Source: Phycisphaerales bacterium UBA5793
Lineage (GTDB): Bacteria; Planctomycetota; Phycisphaerae; Phycisphaerales; UBA5793
Direction of reading: 5' to 3'
DNA: 26,763 bases
Assembly (NCBI GenBank): GCA_002418285.1
Contig: DIDT01000017.1
Span: forward strand, 1-26,763
The notes beneath the pieces were generated by a model that searched no databases, had not been told where the DNA came from, and saw only the letters and a list, made by a program, of their open reading frames with translations. Of the stretch, positions 1 to 8,636 are shown in pieces. Made by a program: the position numbers and the translations under genes. Each line of letters starts with the position of its first letter. Within the stretch, counting starts at the first letter, position 1.

Positions 1-764
1 GCCTGCGCTTCATCGGCCCGGCCGCCACGCGGCGCGCGATCATCAGCGGCTACGGCGGCAACCTCCTGTCTGAGTCTCTCGACATGGATGATCCCGAGGA
101 AGACAACCCCTTCCGCGATGCGTACAACATCAAGCGCCTCGTCGAGTTCGCCAACGCGAACCACGCGTACGTCGATGCGCACCTCCACTACAACCTCGAC
201 GGCCAACTGGAAGCCGCTCTCGACTACCTCGTGAATCCGAGCGAGAACACGTGGGACACGCCGCTCTGGCGCACGTGCATGGAATGGAGCCCGGTGACGA
301 CGGCGGGTTGGGCCACGACAAACAACCCAACCTACAGAATGTACTTCTGGGAGGACGAAGGAGCGCCGACCCTGCTCTGGGATGCGTACGTCGACGCATG
401 GGGCGCAGATGGCATAAACGGCGGGCTGGGCCGGAGCGTTTTTCCTGACTTCGACCGTGACCTCGGCGGGATCGCCTCGTACGGCCTGCTTCATGCCTGC
501 TACGGCGAATTCAACCAGGGAGAAGTACCGTGGCAGGAAAACGGCGAACAGGATCCCGGCCCTCCGCTGCCAGATCAGTTCGATCTGACCGTCCTGCGTG
601 CAGACTCGGTCATCGCGGATGACGAGTGGATTGCGGATGATGAGAATCTCTGGACGGCGCTCCGCGGCGATCTCGAGGAAGACAATTATTCCTACAGAAT
701 TGGTTCGTTTGCGCCGCACCCCGTTGCGCCGACAACGACGTGCACTTGCGTCGCAAGACCATAA
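1..764 (+). CDS. 3' part of an unrecognised protein, truncated by the window edge
   Basis: The frame is open from the first complete codon at base 3 to the TAA at 762-764, so the gene begins outside the window; the ATG at 84 is probably internal. About 254 residues are visible. They are rich in acidic and aromatic residues and include the segments AYVDAHLHYNLDG and CMEWSPVTTAGW. The spacing of an acidic/histidine strand followed by a Glu-containing strand is reminiscent of the second half of TIM-barrel glycoside hydrolases, but that is only an impression. The last 60 residues (SVIADDEWIADDE onward) look like a separate tail, and it lacks the C-terminal module found on other secreted proteins here. 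The next gene starts 28 bp downstream on the same strand. Real gene: fairly sure. Function: unknown. Confidence 0.6.
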   Translation, partial: LRFIGPAATRRAIISGYGGNLLSESLDMDDPEEDNPFRDAYNIKRLVEFANANHAYVDAHLHYNLDGQLEAALDYLVNPSENTWDTPLWRTCMEWSPVTTAGWATTNNPTYRMYFWEDEGAPTLLWDAYVDAWGADGINGGLGRSVFPDFDRDLGGIASYGLLHACYGEFNQGEVPWQENGEQDPGPPLPDQFDLTVLRADSVIADDEWIADDENLWTALRGDLEEDNYSYRIGSFAPHPVAPTTTCTCVARP

Positions 765-792
765 TAATGCTTTGAAGATGAAAGGGCCGATC

Positions 793-2190
793 ATGACACG
801 GCACCATGTTATCCATAACGCTTTAGTGGGTGTTTTGCTACTCGTGGGTGGGTTTGGATCTATGTCTCAAGCGCGCGGCCAGGAGGCCGCGCGCTTTGCG
901 ATCGTTGAGATTGGTAATATTGGGTCCAGCTATTCTGCAACGCCTCGCGCAATCAACAATAATGGCGTCGTAACAGGGGGTACCTATGATCTTGCGACGC
1001 ACACCATTCGCGTGTTTAGGTGGCGTAATGGTGTCGTCGAGTATCTGGACCCGCCGATACCTGGCGCTGGCGCGGAGGGGTACGACATCAACGATTTGGG
1101 CGAGGTTGTTGGTTATGCCATTGTCGCACAGAACATCATTCACGCCATGCACTGGCTCGCCGATGGAAGTGTGGTTGAAATCGGAACATTTGGCGGACCG
1201 TGGAGTCGTGCTTATGGAATGAACGATCTGGGACAGATCGTCGGATCTGCTGATTTGCCCGGTTCGGGCAGCCATCCGTTTCTCTTGGAAAGCGGACAGA
1301 TGATTGACCTGGGAGATCTAGGTCGGGCCAGCGGCGGTGCGACTGCAATCAATGAATACCGGCAAGTCGTGGGCACATCTGGCATCCTGCCCTACGGCAG
1401 TCACGCCTTCCTGTGGGAGGGCGGCGAGATCATTGATCTGGGTACCCTGCCAAACGGCTTTCAGAGTTTTGCCAATGACATCAACGACGCAGGAGTGGTC
1501 GCCGGTTATGCCATTGCTCCAACAGGAGAGCGCCAAGCAGTTGTTTGGGAAAACCGCATTATCCGGAGTATTCATCGATCTTCCATCGGTTATGAGTCAA
1601 TCGCGTATGCAACAAATTCAATGAACCAAGTTGTCGGCTACCTCGATGTCGACGGCGAGTTCGATAACATCAGCGGCTTCCTCTTCGAGGGTAACGGCCC
1701 GATGGTGAATCTGCTGACCATTCTTCCTCCCCACCACACATGGCGGCAGCTGTTGGCTCCGCTCGATATTAACGACCTCGGTGAGATCGTCGCGTACGGC
1801 GATCGCACTGGCGGCAGCAACCAGGCCTACACCGCTGTACTCATCACGCCGGTTCATCCAACGCTCACACTGCAAGGTCCGCAACCCGGCCGGGCCGGGA
1901 CGCTCAACGGACTGCGCGTGACCGGCTGCACGCCCGGTGAGCGCATCACCTTCTACTACAGCACACACGGCGGCGGTACACTCGTGCCCGGCTGCAACCA
2001 CACCGACGGCGTCACGCTCCAGCTCGACGACCCGATCCAGATCGGCTCCGCCGTCGCCAACCAGAACGGCATCGCGACGTTGACGCGCTTTGTGCCAACG
2101 GGCGCTCGCAACCTCGGCGACGTGCTGATCCAGGCCGTGCAACAGAACGGGTGCAAGGTCAGTCAGTTGGTGGTGAAGCGGTTTGAGTGA
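793..2190 (+). CDS. Secreted HAF-repeat protein with a shared C-terminal module
   Basis: A 465-residue protein. The N-terminus is a signal peptide (hydrophobic core about residues 9-23, likely cut near QARGQ, residue 30). Residues 35-350 carry repeated units of the HAF type, with the pattern INDLGxVVGY followed by HAFLW and IIDLGTL (for example near 99-108, 143-151, 204-219 and 229-239). The HAF family is a predicted extracellular repeat, probably beta-propeller-like, with no known reaction. Residues 356-465 form a distinct C-terminal domain containing FYYSTHGGG, SAVANQNGIATLTR and VLIQAV; related domains end the proteins at 15190, 16700 and 24295. I chose the ATG at 793 because AAAGGG lies about seven bases upstream and the signal peptide follows at once; the ATG at 778 is possible. 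A strong terminator follows at 2335. Confidence 0.85.
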   Translation: MTRHHVIHNALVGVLLLVGGFGSMSQARGQEAARFAIVEIGNIGSSYSATPRAINNNGVVTGGTYDLATHTIRVFRWRNGVVEYLDPPIPGAGAEGYDINDLGEVVGYAIVAQNIIHAMHWLADGSVVEIGTFGGPWSRAYGMNDLGQIVGSADLPGSGSHPFLLESGQMIDLGDLGRASGGATAINEYRQVVGTSGILPYGSHAFLWEGGEIIDLGTLPNGFQSFANDINDAGVVAGYAIAPTGERQAVVWENRIIRSIHRSSIGYESIAYATNSMNQVVGYLDVDGEFDNISGFLFEGNGPMVNLLTILPPHHTWRQLLAPLDINDLGEIVAYGDRTGGSNQAYTAVLITPVHPTLTLQGPQPGRAGTLNGLRVTGCTPGERITFYYSTHGGGTLVPGCNHTDGVTLQLDDPIQIGSAVANQNGIATLTRFVPTGARNLGDVLIQAVQQNGCKVSQLVVKRFE

Positions 2191-2334
2191 GGGATTCGAG
2201 GAATTAGGCACTGGGCACTTGGGACTAGGGGCGCGCGGCTGGCGGCGATTGGAGGTTGATCGTTTGTCGCGCGATCGCATGGCCTGCGCTCCCCGAGCGT
2301 CGCTTAGACCATGGCACCCCGCGAAGAAAACGAA

Positions 2335-2373
2335 GAGAGGCACGTCAATGGGTGACGTGCCTCTCGTTTTTTT
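2335..2373. terminator. Bidirectional intrinsic terminator
   Basis: A perfect 13-bp stem (GAGAGGCACGTCA, 2335-2347, pairing with 2353-2365) has a 5-base loop. On the plus strand it is followed by seven T (2367-2373); on the minus strand it is followed by TTCGTTTTCTTCG. It lies between the convergent HAF gene and HDOD gene and should end both transcripts. Confidence 0.92.
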
Positions 2374-2387
2374 CGGTTGCGATCGTC

Positions 2388-3263
2388 TCACCCGCCAAGG
2401 AAGGCGTTGACCTGGTCGATGGCGTCGGGCATCTGCTGTTCGACGTTGTCGATGTCGGCCTCGGTCAAGCGGAGTTCGTCGAGGATCGACGCTTCGATCT
2501 GCTCCGTGGAGACGTCGGCGACAAAGCCGATCTGACTCTTCTTGGCGAGCCAGTCTGCGATGTAGACGACGTTGGTCAGCGTGCGCGATGAGGGGTCGAG
2601 ATCGAGCGGGCGATGGTGGTAGCCCGTGACGTAACTGAAACTCTTGGGGAACTTCCAGCGTTCGCACAGGGCCCGGCCGAAGTCCTGGTGATTGGCGCCG
2701 AGGACTTCGTCTTCAACACCGATGAAGGGGGTCTTGGCCTGGGGCAGGCGCTCGAACACTTCGATGAGTTTGTGGCGGCCGGCCTGCATCTCAACCATGA
2801 TGCCCACGTCGTGGAGCAGTCCGGCGAGGAAGGCCTCGTCCGACAGGCCGATCGAGGCGGCATCGGCAAGCAGTTTGGCGGCGGTGGCGACGGCGGTGGA
2901 ATGCACCCAGAGGTCGCGCGCGGAGAAGTTGGGGCACAGTTCGCCGCCTCGGAAGAGCTTGGCGAGGCTGGTGGCGATGGCGATGTTCTTGACGGCATTG
3001 AGGCCGAGCAGGACGATGGCGCGATTGATGGAGCCGATCTGTCCCGGCAGGCCGTAGAAGGCGGAGTTGACGACCTTGAGGATGCGGCTGCACAGGGCGG
3101 GGTCGTTGGTGATCAGCTTGTTGAGATCCTGAGCGGTCGAGCTCGGATCTTCGACGAGATCGATGATGCGGAGCGTGACTTCGGGCAGAGTCGCGATGTG
3201 GCTGATCTCTTGAACGGCCTTGTTCACGACGGCTTCGCGACTCTCCTGGGTGATGGTCGACAT
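2388..3263 (-). CDS. HDOD-domain signalling protein
   Basis: A 291-residue cytoplasmic protein. The HDOD domain (an HD-phosphohydrolase-like fold, usually without catalysis) spans about residues 18-225. Recognisable blocks are LPEVTLRIIDLVEDP (26-40), the DPALCSRILKVVNSAFYG helix (54-71), INRAIVLLGLNAVKNIA (79-95) and FLAGLLHDVGIMV (145-157), which keeps an HD pair at 151-152. HDOD proteins generally relay signals to two-component, chemotaxis or cyclic-di-GMP circuits; no output domain is fused here. I chose the ATG at 3263 because the SD-like AGGGAGGG lies directly upstream; a frame extension to 3335 exists but adds 24 unlikely residues. It is downstream of purB on the same strand with a 160-bp gap, so it may have its own promoter. 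The terminator at 2335 follows. Confidence 0.9.
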   Translation of the reverse strand: MSTITQESREAVVNKAVQEISHIATLPEVTLRIIDLVEDPSSTAQDLNKLITNDPALCSRILKVVNSAFYGLPGQIGSINRAIVLLGLNAVKNIAIATSLAKLFRGGELCPNFSARDLWVHSTAVATAAKLLADAASIGLSDEAFLAGLLHDVGIMVEMQAGRHKLIEVFERLPQAKTPFIGVEDEVLGANHQDFGRALCERWKFPKSFSYVTGYHHRPLDLDPSSRTLTNVVYIADWLAKKSQIGFVADVSTEQIEASILDELRLTEADIDNVEQQMPDAIDQVNAFLGG

Positions 3264-3423
3264 CACGCCCTCCCTGGCTTGGGCCACATTCTTTGATTCG
3301 AGGACACGTACACCCAGCGATATCGGCACCACCACGGGCCGACTTGACCGTGCGGTCCGGTTGGTGGGCGTGTTCGGGGTGGAGCAGGGTTATCGAACCA
3401 CGGGAGGAGAGCCTGCCATGGCG

Positions 3424-4875
3424 TCAGACGCGCGGCTCGGCCGGCTTGCGCAGGCTGGCGGCGTAGCGCTTGCGGATCGGCTGCACGATGCGCTCGATGA
3501 AGCGGTCGGTCTGCTGTGGGGCGAGGCCGACGTACTGCGCGGGGTCCAAGAGGTCGTCGAAGTCGATGGCGGCGAAGACGGATTCGGCGCGGAGGCGATC
3601 GATGAGATCGTTGGGCAGGCCCTCGGACTTGATGCGCTGGCCCGCGGCCTGGCTGTGGGTCCGGATGAGTTCGTGGACTTCCTGGCGGTCGGCGCCCTTG
3701 CGGACGGCGGCCATCAGGAGATTCTCGGTGGCGAGGAAGGGGAGTTCGGCCATGAGGTTGGCGTGGATGACGCGCTCGTGGACGACGAGACCCGAGGTGA
3801 CGTTGTGCATCAGATCGAGCGCACCGTCGAGAGCGAGGAAGGTCTCGGGCAGCGAGAGGCGGCGATTGGCTGAGTCGTCGAGGGTGCGCTCCATCCATTG
3901 CGTCGCGGCGGTCTGCAGCGCGTTGGCGGGCATGGACATGACGAAGCGCGACAGAGCGCAGATGCGTTCGCAGCGCATCGGGTTGCGCTTGTAGGGCATG
4001 GCGCTGGAGCCGATCTGCGATGAGCCGAATGGTTCTTCGATCTCTTTGCGATTGGCGAGGAGGCGCAGGTCGGTGGCGGTTTTGTGGAGGCTGGCGGCGA
4101 CGACGGCGGCGCTGTTGAGGATCTGGGCGTCGATGAGGCGCGAGTACGTCTGGCCGGTGACTTCGTAGCCGCCCTGGTCTTTGAAACCGAGTTTGGCAAT
4201 GACGAGTTGGTCGAGTTGGTCGACCTTGGTTGCGTCGCCATCGAAGAGGGCGAGGAAGGAGGCCTGGGTGCCGGTGGCGCCCTTTGTTCCACGGAGGCGC
4301 AGGCGGTTGAGGCGGACTTCGATTTCGTCGAGGGCGAGGGCGAGTTCGTAGGCCCAGAGGGTGGCGCGCTTGCCGACGGTGGTGGGCTGTGCGGGCTGGT
4401 AGTGGGTGAAGCCGAGAGTGGGCGTGGCGCGGTATCTGGCGGCGAAGGTGCCCAGCGCGTCGATGACGCAGGCGATCTTGCCGGCGATGAGTTGGAGGGA
4501 GTCGCGGAGAAGGATGAGTTCGCAATTGCAGTTGACGAACTGGCTGGTGGCGCCGAGATGGATGATGGGGCGAGCGGCGGGGGCGACGTCGCCGAGCGCG
4601 TGGATGTGAGCCATGACATCGTGGCGGAGTCTGGCTTCATACTGGGCGGCCTTGTCAAAGTCGATGTCGTCGAGGTGGGCGCGAAGCTCGGCGATCTGTG
4701 CGTCGGTGATGGGCAGGCCGAGTTCTTTTTCGGCTTCGGCGAGGGCGAGCCAGAGGCGGCGCCAGGTGGAATGCTTGCGCTGCGGGCTCCAGATCGCCTG
4801 CATTTCGGCGGACGCGTTACGCGACCCCAGCGGCGAGACGTAGGTCGTGTATGATTCGCTCGATGGTGACATCAT
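3424..4875 (-). CDS. purB: Adenylosuccinate lyase, animal-type subfamily
   Basis: The enzyme splits fumarate from SAICAR and from adenylosuccinate in purine synthesis, and acts as a cytoplasmic homotetramer. The protein has about 483 residues, almost the length of human ADSL (484). Seen motifs: RLRHDVMAHIHALG (82-95), IIHLGATS (104-111), TLGFTHYQPAQPTTVGKR (153-170, general catalytic His near 158), the superfamily signature GSSAMPYKRNP (289-299, catalytic Ser in the flexible loop) and MERTLDDSANRR (328-339). The resemblance to human ADSL as I recall it is close along the whole length. The start is uncertain: the frame reaches an ATG at 4944, but those 23 residues are Pro/Arg-rich and unlike the family, so I chose one of the two adjacent ATGs at 4875/4872. 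No clear SD is visible. It is divergent from the sigma-factor gene. Confidence 0.93.
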   Translation of the reverse strand: MMSPSSESYTTYVSPLGSRNASAEMQAIWSPQRKHSTWRRLWLALAEAEKELGLPITDAQIAELRAHLDDIDFDKAAQYEARLRHDVMAHIHALGDVAPAARPIIHLGATSQFVNCNCELILLRDSLQLIAGKIACVIDALGTFAARYRATPTLGFTHYQPAQPTTVGKRATLWAYELALALDEIEVRLNRLRLRGTKGATGTQASFLALFDGDATKVDQLDQLVIAKLGFKDQGGYEVTGQTYSRLIDAQILNSAAVVAASLHKTATDLRLLANRKEIEEPFGSSQIGSSAMPYKRNPMRCERICALSRFVMSMPANALQTAATQWMERTLDDSANRRLSLPETFLALDGALDLMHNVTSGLVVHERVIHANLMAELPFLATENLLMAAVRKGADRQEVHELIRTHSQAAGQRIKSEGLPNDLIDRLRAESVFAAIDFDDLLDPAQYVGLAPQQTDRFIERIVQPIRKRYAASLRKPAEPRV

Positions 4876-4967
4876 GGATCGTGCTGGGCACCTGCAGGGG
4901 GTTGAAGACCGCTCGGGTGGCCCTCGCGGCGGTCGATAGGGCATAGTAGGGCGGCGGCGGGAGACAG

Positions 4968-5609
4968 GTGAGTCGAGAGGATCAGACCAATTCCGGCTCC
5001 GAGCAGGACGAGACCCGGCTGATTGCGCGGGCCCGCACGGGTGATGCGGGCGCGATGGGGTTGCTCCTGCGGGCGTACCAGCAGCGGGTGTTCAGCCTGT
5101 GCAGCCGGATGGTGAACCATCGGGAGGATGCGGCGGACCTGACCCAGGATGTGCTCACGAAGATGATCACGGGGCTGGGCGGGTTTGACGGCCGGTCGTC
5201 GCTGTCGACGTGGGTGTACCGACTGGCGGTCAATACAAGCATTTCTCATCTGCGCAAGCGGCGAACGGCTCGCGCTGGGGGTGGGACGCCGCCCGAGAAT
5301 CTCGGCGAGATGACTGAATCGGGGGATTCGTGGCCCAAATCCGGGACGGATGGGGAACCCACAGCCGAGGAGAACGTCCAAACCAATGAACAGCGGGCCG
5401 TGCTGCTGCGAGCCCTTGGGGGCCTGAGCGATGAGGCCCGGGCTCTGCTGGTGCTCCGGGACGGCCGGGGGCTGGACTACGAGACCATCGCGGAGGTGCT
5501 TGGCCTGCGAATCGGAACGGTGAAGAGCAGGCTCTTTCGCGCGCGATTGGCCCTGCGCAAGGCCCTGCAGGAGTTGGACAAACCTGCGGTGAAGTCCACC
5601 GTGAACTAG
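4968..5609 (+). CDS. ECF-type RNA polymerase sigma factor
   Basis: A 213-residue protein of the sigma-70 ECF family, which directs RNA polymerase to a small regulon. Region 2 is at about residues 25-98 (MGLLLRAYQQRVFSLCSRMV, EDAADLTQDV, STWVYRLAVNTSISHLRKRR). A variable, charged, low-complexity linker follows at about 100-138. Region 4 is at 140-203 with the helix-turn-helix YETIAEVLGLRIGTVKSRLF (171-190). Translation starts at a GTG at 4968 preceded by GGGAG about seven bases upstream. It is followed after 20 bp by a membrane protein that fits an anti-sigma factor, so the pair is probably co-transcribed and possibly self-activated. Confidence 0.93.
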   Translation: MSREDQTNSGSEQDETRLIARARTGDAGAMGLLLRAYQQRVFSLCSRMVNHREDAADLTQDVLTKMITGLGGFDGRSSLSTWVYRLAVNTSISHLRKRRTARAGGGTPPENLGEMTESGDSWPKSGTDGEPTAEENVQTNEQRAVLLRALGGLSDEARALLVLRDGRGLDYETIAEVLGLRIGTVKSRLFRARLALRKALQELDKPAVKSTVN

Positions 5610-5629
5610 GGCAACTGGCGAACAAACCC

Positions 5630-6841
5630 ATGGAACCGCAATCGCCCAACAAGTTCGATGAAGCGACGCTGCTCGCGTACGTCGAGCAGACGATGACGGG
5701 CGAAGAGCGCGCTGCGTTTGAGGCGGCCGTCGGTTCAGGCGCCAAGCTGCTGGCGTCGTTGCGGCGGATGCAGTCGGACTGCGAAGCGTTGCGGGCGATG
5801 CCGGCCGAGCAGCCGCCCGTATTGCTGGTGGCTGATGTTCTCGCGAGCGTCGAGCGATCGATGCTGCTGGAGACGGACCTGGTCGCTCCGCCGATCGACA
5901 TGCGCCGGTATCGCGCGTCCAACTGGCAGCGATATGCTGCAGCAGCCGGGTTTACCTTGCTGCTGACTGGTGGTGGGTTCATGCTGTTCCAGACGTTGCG
6001 GTTCGATTCGCGTGATGACGTTTTTGCACCCGAGCCCATTGTCAAGAAGGACGCGACCGAGTCGACCGAGGCTAAGAAGGGAACACCCGAAGCGGAACCT
6101 CAGCCGTCGACGGAAATGCTGGTGATCAGGACACCCGATCATGCTTCCGCGAATGAGAGTGAAAGTCACTTTGCTGCACAGTCGTTCGAGGCCGCGATGG
6201 CGGCTTCGGCGAATCCGGCGGTGATCGCAGCCATTGATCGTCAATGGCCGACTGATCTTGACTTGTATGCCAATGTTGTTACCGCTGATCCGGCTGCGGC
6301 GTTTGAGACGATCGCCCAGCGACTGCGTTCACGCGGTGGAGATCTGATCGTCAATGCGACGCTGAATGTTCCCGCTGGTCTGCCCGCGCAGGATCCAGCT
6401 CGCGAGCACTTTGCCGGTGCGGATCAAACCCGGCCGCTGACTCCCAATCTGGCTGATCCGATTCCGACCCCGGTTCCGATGAGCGCGGGTCCGGTGGTTG
6501 TGAGCCCCGACGATCGAGTGCCGCTGGTCGAGCAGTCGCGCTACGCGGCGCGAGGGTACCAGTTCACGCTGCTTGGTACGCCCTCGGACATTCTCAGTAC
6601 GCTGCGCGAACTGGGAGCCGATCGTTCGCTGCGCATCACGTGGTCGCGCCAGGGGGCGGGTCGGCTGCTGGTTGATCTCGTCGCGCCCAACCTGCCGCCT
6701 GAGACGCGCTGGGATCGCGTGATGTTCTGGTGGGTGGATCCGGCGGCAAGATTCGACGAAGCTCGCGCGGCGGTGGCTCAGGCTTCGACGGAGCCGTTCA
6801 TCCGCATTCCGGTGCGCATCATTCAATCTGACCGCCGTTGA
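5630..6841 (+). CDS. Putative membrane anti-sigma factor with a large extracytoplasmic domain
   Basis: A 403-residue protein directly downstream of the ECF sigma gene. Residues 1-95 are cytoplasmic and contain the FDEATLLAYVEQTMTGEERAAFEAAV type of helix-pair start (9-34) common in planctomycete anti-sigma factors and zinc-finger-like anti-sigma domains; there is no canonical HxxxCxxC zinc motif. A single membrane helix lies at about 102-122. Residues 125-403 should be outside the cytoplasm: a charged, Pro/Glu-rich stretch (about 130-160) followed by a compact alpha/beta region of unknown fold. The gene position and topology support sigma sequestration; the sensor input is unknown. The start ATG at 5630 leaves a 20-bp gap to the sigma gene. 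Confidence 0.75.
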   Translation: MEPQSPNKFDEATLLAYVEQTMTGEERAAFEAAVGSGAKLLASLRRMQSDCEALRAMPAEQPPVLLVADVLASVERSMLLETDLVAPPIDMRRYRASNWQRYAAAAGFTLLLTGGGFMLFQTLRFDSRDDVFAPEPIVKKDATESTEAKKGTPEAEPQPSTEMLVIRTPDHASANESESHFAAQSFEAAMAASANPAVIAAIDRQWPTDLDLYANVVTADPAAAFETIAQRLRSRGGDLIVNATLNVPAGLPAQDPAREHFAGADQTRPLTPNLADPIPTPVPMSAGPVVVSPDDRVPLVEQSRYAARGYQFTLLGTPSDILSTLRELGADRSLRITWSRQGAGRLLVDLVAPNLPPETRWDRVMFWWVDPAARFDEARAAVAQASTEPFIRIPVRIIQSDRR

Positions 6842-6850
6842 TTCAGGCAT

Positions 6851-6864
6851 CGCCCTCGCGGGCG
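6851..6864 (+). terminator. Weak hairpin after the anti-sigma gene
   Basis: CGCCC-tcgc-GGGCG forms a 5-bp GC stem nine bases after the stop codon, followed by TCTGTG rather than a real T-run. It could be a weak terminator or attenuator between the sigma operon and ychF. Confidence 0.3.
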
Positions 6865-6947
6865 TCTGTGCCAGCTTTCGCGTCATCCCGCCTAACATCA
6901 CCGCTCAATCCAATTCACCCCCTGCCGCGTCGAGAGAGTGGTTTGCC

Positions 6948-8045
6948 ATGGAAATCGGTATCGTCGGACTGCCCAACGTGGGGAAGAGCGCCGTCTTCAA
7001 GGCGATGACGGGCATGCACGTGGAGGTGGCCAACTACCCGTTTACGACGGTCAAGGCGGTCCATGGGACCGCGCCCGTGCCGGACCCACGGCTGGCGATC
7101 ATCGGCCGCTACATCAAGACGCGCAAGTTTGTGCCGGCGACGATCGATCTCGTCGATATCCCGGCGATCGTGGCGGGTTCCGCGCAGGGCGAGGGGATGG
7201 GCAACTCGTTTCTCGAAAGCGTCCGGCAGGTGGATGCGCTCGCGCACGTCGTGCGCTGCTTTGACGACCCTGACGTCTCCCACGCGTTTGACGCGCTTGA
7301 TCCCGTGCGCGATGTCCAGGCGGTGGAGACGGAACTGCTGCTGGCGGATCTGCAGGTGCTCGAGGGTGCGGTGGATAAGGCGCAGCGGCGGGCCAGAACG
7401 GGTGATGCGGCCGCGAAGAAGCGCGTCGAGATCGGCGCCAAGGCTGTCGCCATCCTTGAAGACGAACGGCCGTTGCGTGCTGTCGAGTGGTCCCGGGAAG
7501 AACTCGCCGATCTGCGCTCGCTGGGGATGATTACCCTGCGGCCGGTCCTCTATATCGCCAATGTGAGCGAAGATGATCTTCAGGGCGAGAGCGCCCAGGT
7601 CGCTGCGTTGAGAAAGTGGGTCGAAGCGAGCCAGGGTGGTCACACTCGCATGGTCGTGATCTGCGCCAAACTCGAGGCGGAAATCGCCGAACTCGCGCCG
7701 GCTGAGCGCCAGGAGATGCTCGAAGGGCTTGGGCTTGCCGAGCCGGCGCTGGCGGTGCTGGCGCGGGCGCTGTACGGGCTACTGGGCCTGCAGAGTTTCT
7801 ACACGGCGGGCGAGCCGGAGATCCGGGCCTGGACCATCCGCAAGGGTGAGACGGCTCCTGAAGCGGCAGGCACGATCCACAGCGACATCCAGCGCGGGTT
7901 CATCCGTTCGGAAACCTACAGCGTCGACGACCTTGTAAAGTACGAGACGGAGCACGCGATTCGTGCCGGTGGCAAGATGCGCTCTGAAGGCAAGTCGTAC
8001 GTGATGCAGGATGGGGATGTGTGCCACTTCCTGTTCAACGTTTAG
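6948..8045 (+). CDS. ychF: Redox-responsive ATPase YchF (Obg-related)
   Basis: A 365-residue P-loop NTPase of the YchF/OLA1 family, which binds ATP in preference to GTP and associates with ribosomes and stress responses. Seen: the P-loop GLPNVGKS (7-14), a switch region NYPFTTVKAVHG (29-40), the G3-like VDIPAIVAGSAQGEGMGN (69-86), the family block VDALAHVVRCFDDPDVSH (95-112), a coiled-coil helical insertion (about 120-175), YIANVSEDD in the place of a GTPase NKxD motif, and the C-terminal TGS-like domain (AWTIRKGETAPEAAGTIHSD to the end). The length matches the family. The G3 segment reads DIPAI where most YchF have DIAGL. The start ATG at 6948 places the P-loop at its usual distance; GAGAG lies 11-15 bases upstream. 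Confidence 0.95.
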   Translation: MEIGIVGLPNVGKSAVFKAMTGMHVEVANYPFTTVKAVHGTAPVPDPRLAIIGRYIKTRKFVPATIDLVDIPAIVAGSAQGEGMGNSFLESVRQVDALAHVVRCFDDPDVSHAFDALDPVRDVQAVETELLLADLQVLEGAVDKAQRRARTGDAAAKKRVEIGAKAVAILEDERPLRAVEWSREELADLRSLGMITLRPVLYIANVSEDDLQGESAQVAALRKWVEASQGGHTRMVVICAKLEAEIAELAPAERQEMLEGLGLAEPALAVLARALYGLLGLQSFYTAGEPEIRAWTIRKGETAPEAAGTIHSDIQRGFIRSETYSVDDLVKYETEHAIRAGGKMRSEGKSYVMQDGDVCHFLFNV

Positions 8046-8119
8046 CCAAACCGTCAATCTTGCCCAGATTGGAATCTTCCACAAACGTACAAAAATAACG
8101 GTGTTTCCGCCGAATTGCA

Positions 8120-8149
8120 TTGACGCGCTGCCCATTCTTCTGCGATAAT
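8120..8149 (+). promoter_or_regulatory. Sigma-70-type promoter for the DUF2203 gene
   Basis: TTGACG (8120-8125) and GATAAT (8144-8149) are separated by 18 bases in an AT-richer gap after ychF. The -10 box overlaps the upstream in-frame ATG at 8148, so the start at 8172 is the only one compatible with this promoter. Confidence 0.55.
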
Positions 8150-8171
8150 GTCGCGCGGGAGAGAGGTCAGC

Positions 8172-8636
8172 ATGGGGCGCAGGTCTACAAGGCGTCACCG
8201 CGCGTCGATCAGCGCGGATGTGGCTCGCATCAGGCGGCTTACGACATCGCTCGAGCCGCAGCGGTACTTTACCCAGGAGCAGGCGCTCGCGGCGCTGGCA
8301 TTCCTTCGACCCGTCATCGAAGACCTGCAGGCGGCGTTTCGCATTGCAGTCGACTGCCATCGTCGTTTGCGAATCGCGGTGCTGAGCGAACAGGTCAAGA
8401 CGCTGCAGGCGCGGCAGGCACAGGCCATCGAGCGCTTCGATCGTGCCATCGACGAAGTTGAGTTGGTTGGGGGTGAGTTACTGGATTGCTGGACAGGCGC
8501 GGTTGCGTTCCCGACTGGCAATGGGGCGGATCGCGTGCATCTGATCTGGTCCCCAAATGATGAGCACCAGTGGCGCTCGGCGACACTGGCTCAATTCGCT
8601 CGCGATCAGCGGCAATCAATGATCAATAGGTGTTGA
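8172..8636 (+). CDS. DUF2203 family protein
   Basis: A 154-residue soluble protein. The pattern YFTQEQALAALAFLRPVIED (about 29-48), a long helical hairpin (about 50-95), then VELVGGELLDCWTGAVAFPT and DRVHLIWSPNDE matches the DUF2203 family, whose role is unknown. The N-terminal 25 residues are basic (MGRRSTRRHRAS) and look unstructured. I chose the ATG at 8172 because the purine-rich GGGAGAGAGG lies upstream and because an earlier ATG at 8148 falls within the predicted -10 box. Its last 14 bases overlap the 3' end of the convergent rpmH gene. Confidence 0.8.
   Translation: MGRRSTRRHRASISADVARIRRLTTSLEPQRYFTQEQALAALAFLRPVIEDLQAAFRIAVDCHRRLRIAVLSEQVKTLQARQAQAIERFDRAIDEVELVGGELLDCWTGAVAFPTGNGADRVHLIWSPNDEHQWRSATLAQFARDQRQSMINRC

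Noticed and set aside
1618..2667. Minus-strand frame spanning the HAF gene end and the terminator at 2335
   Set aside because: It runs through a strong terminator and over two supported genes; the composition is Arg-rich with no domain.
3263..4525. Open frame overlapping purB on the same strand in another phase
   Set aside because: The translation is almost entirely Arg, Pro, His and Ala, the typical product of an off-frame reading of GC-rich DNA, and it overlaps a certain gene.
4084..4854. Plus-strand open frame opposite purB
   Set aside because: Gly/Glu/Val/Asp-rich shadow of a well-supported gene, with no SD and no family resemblance.
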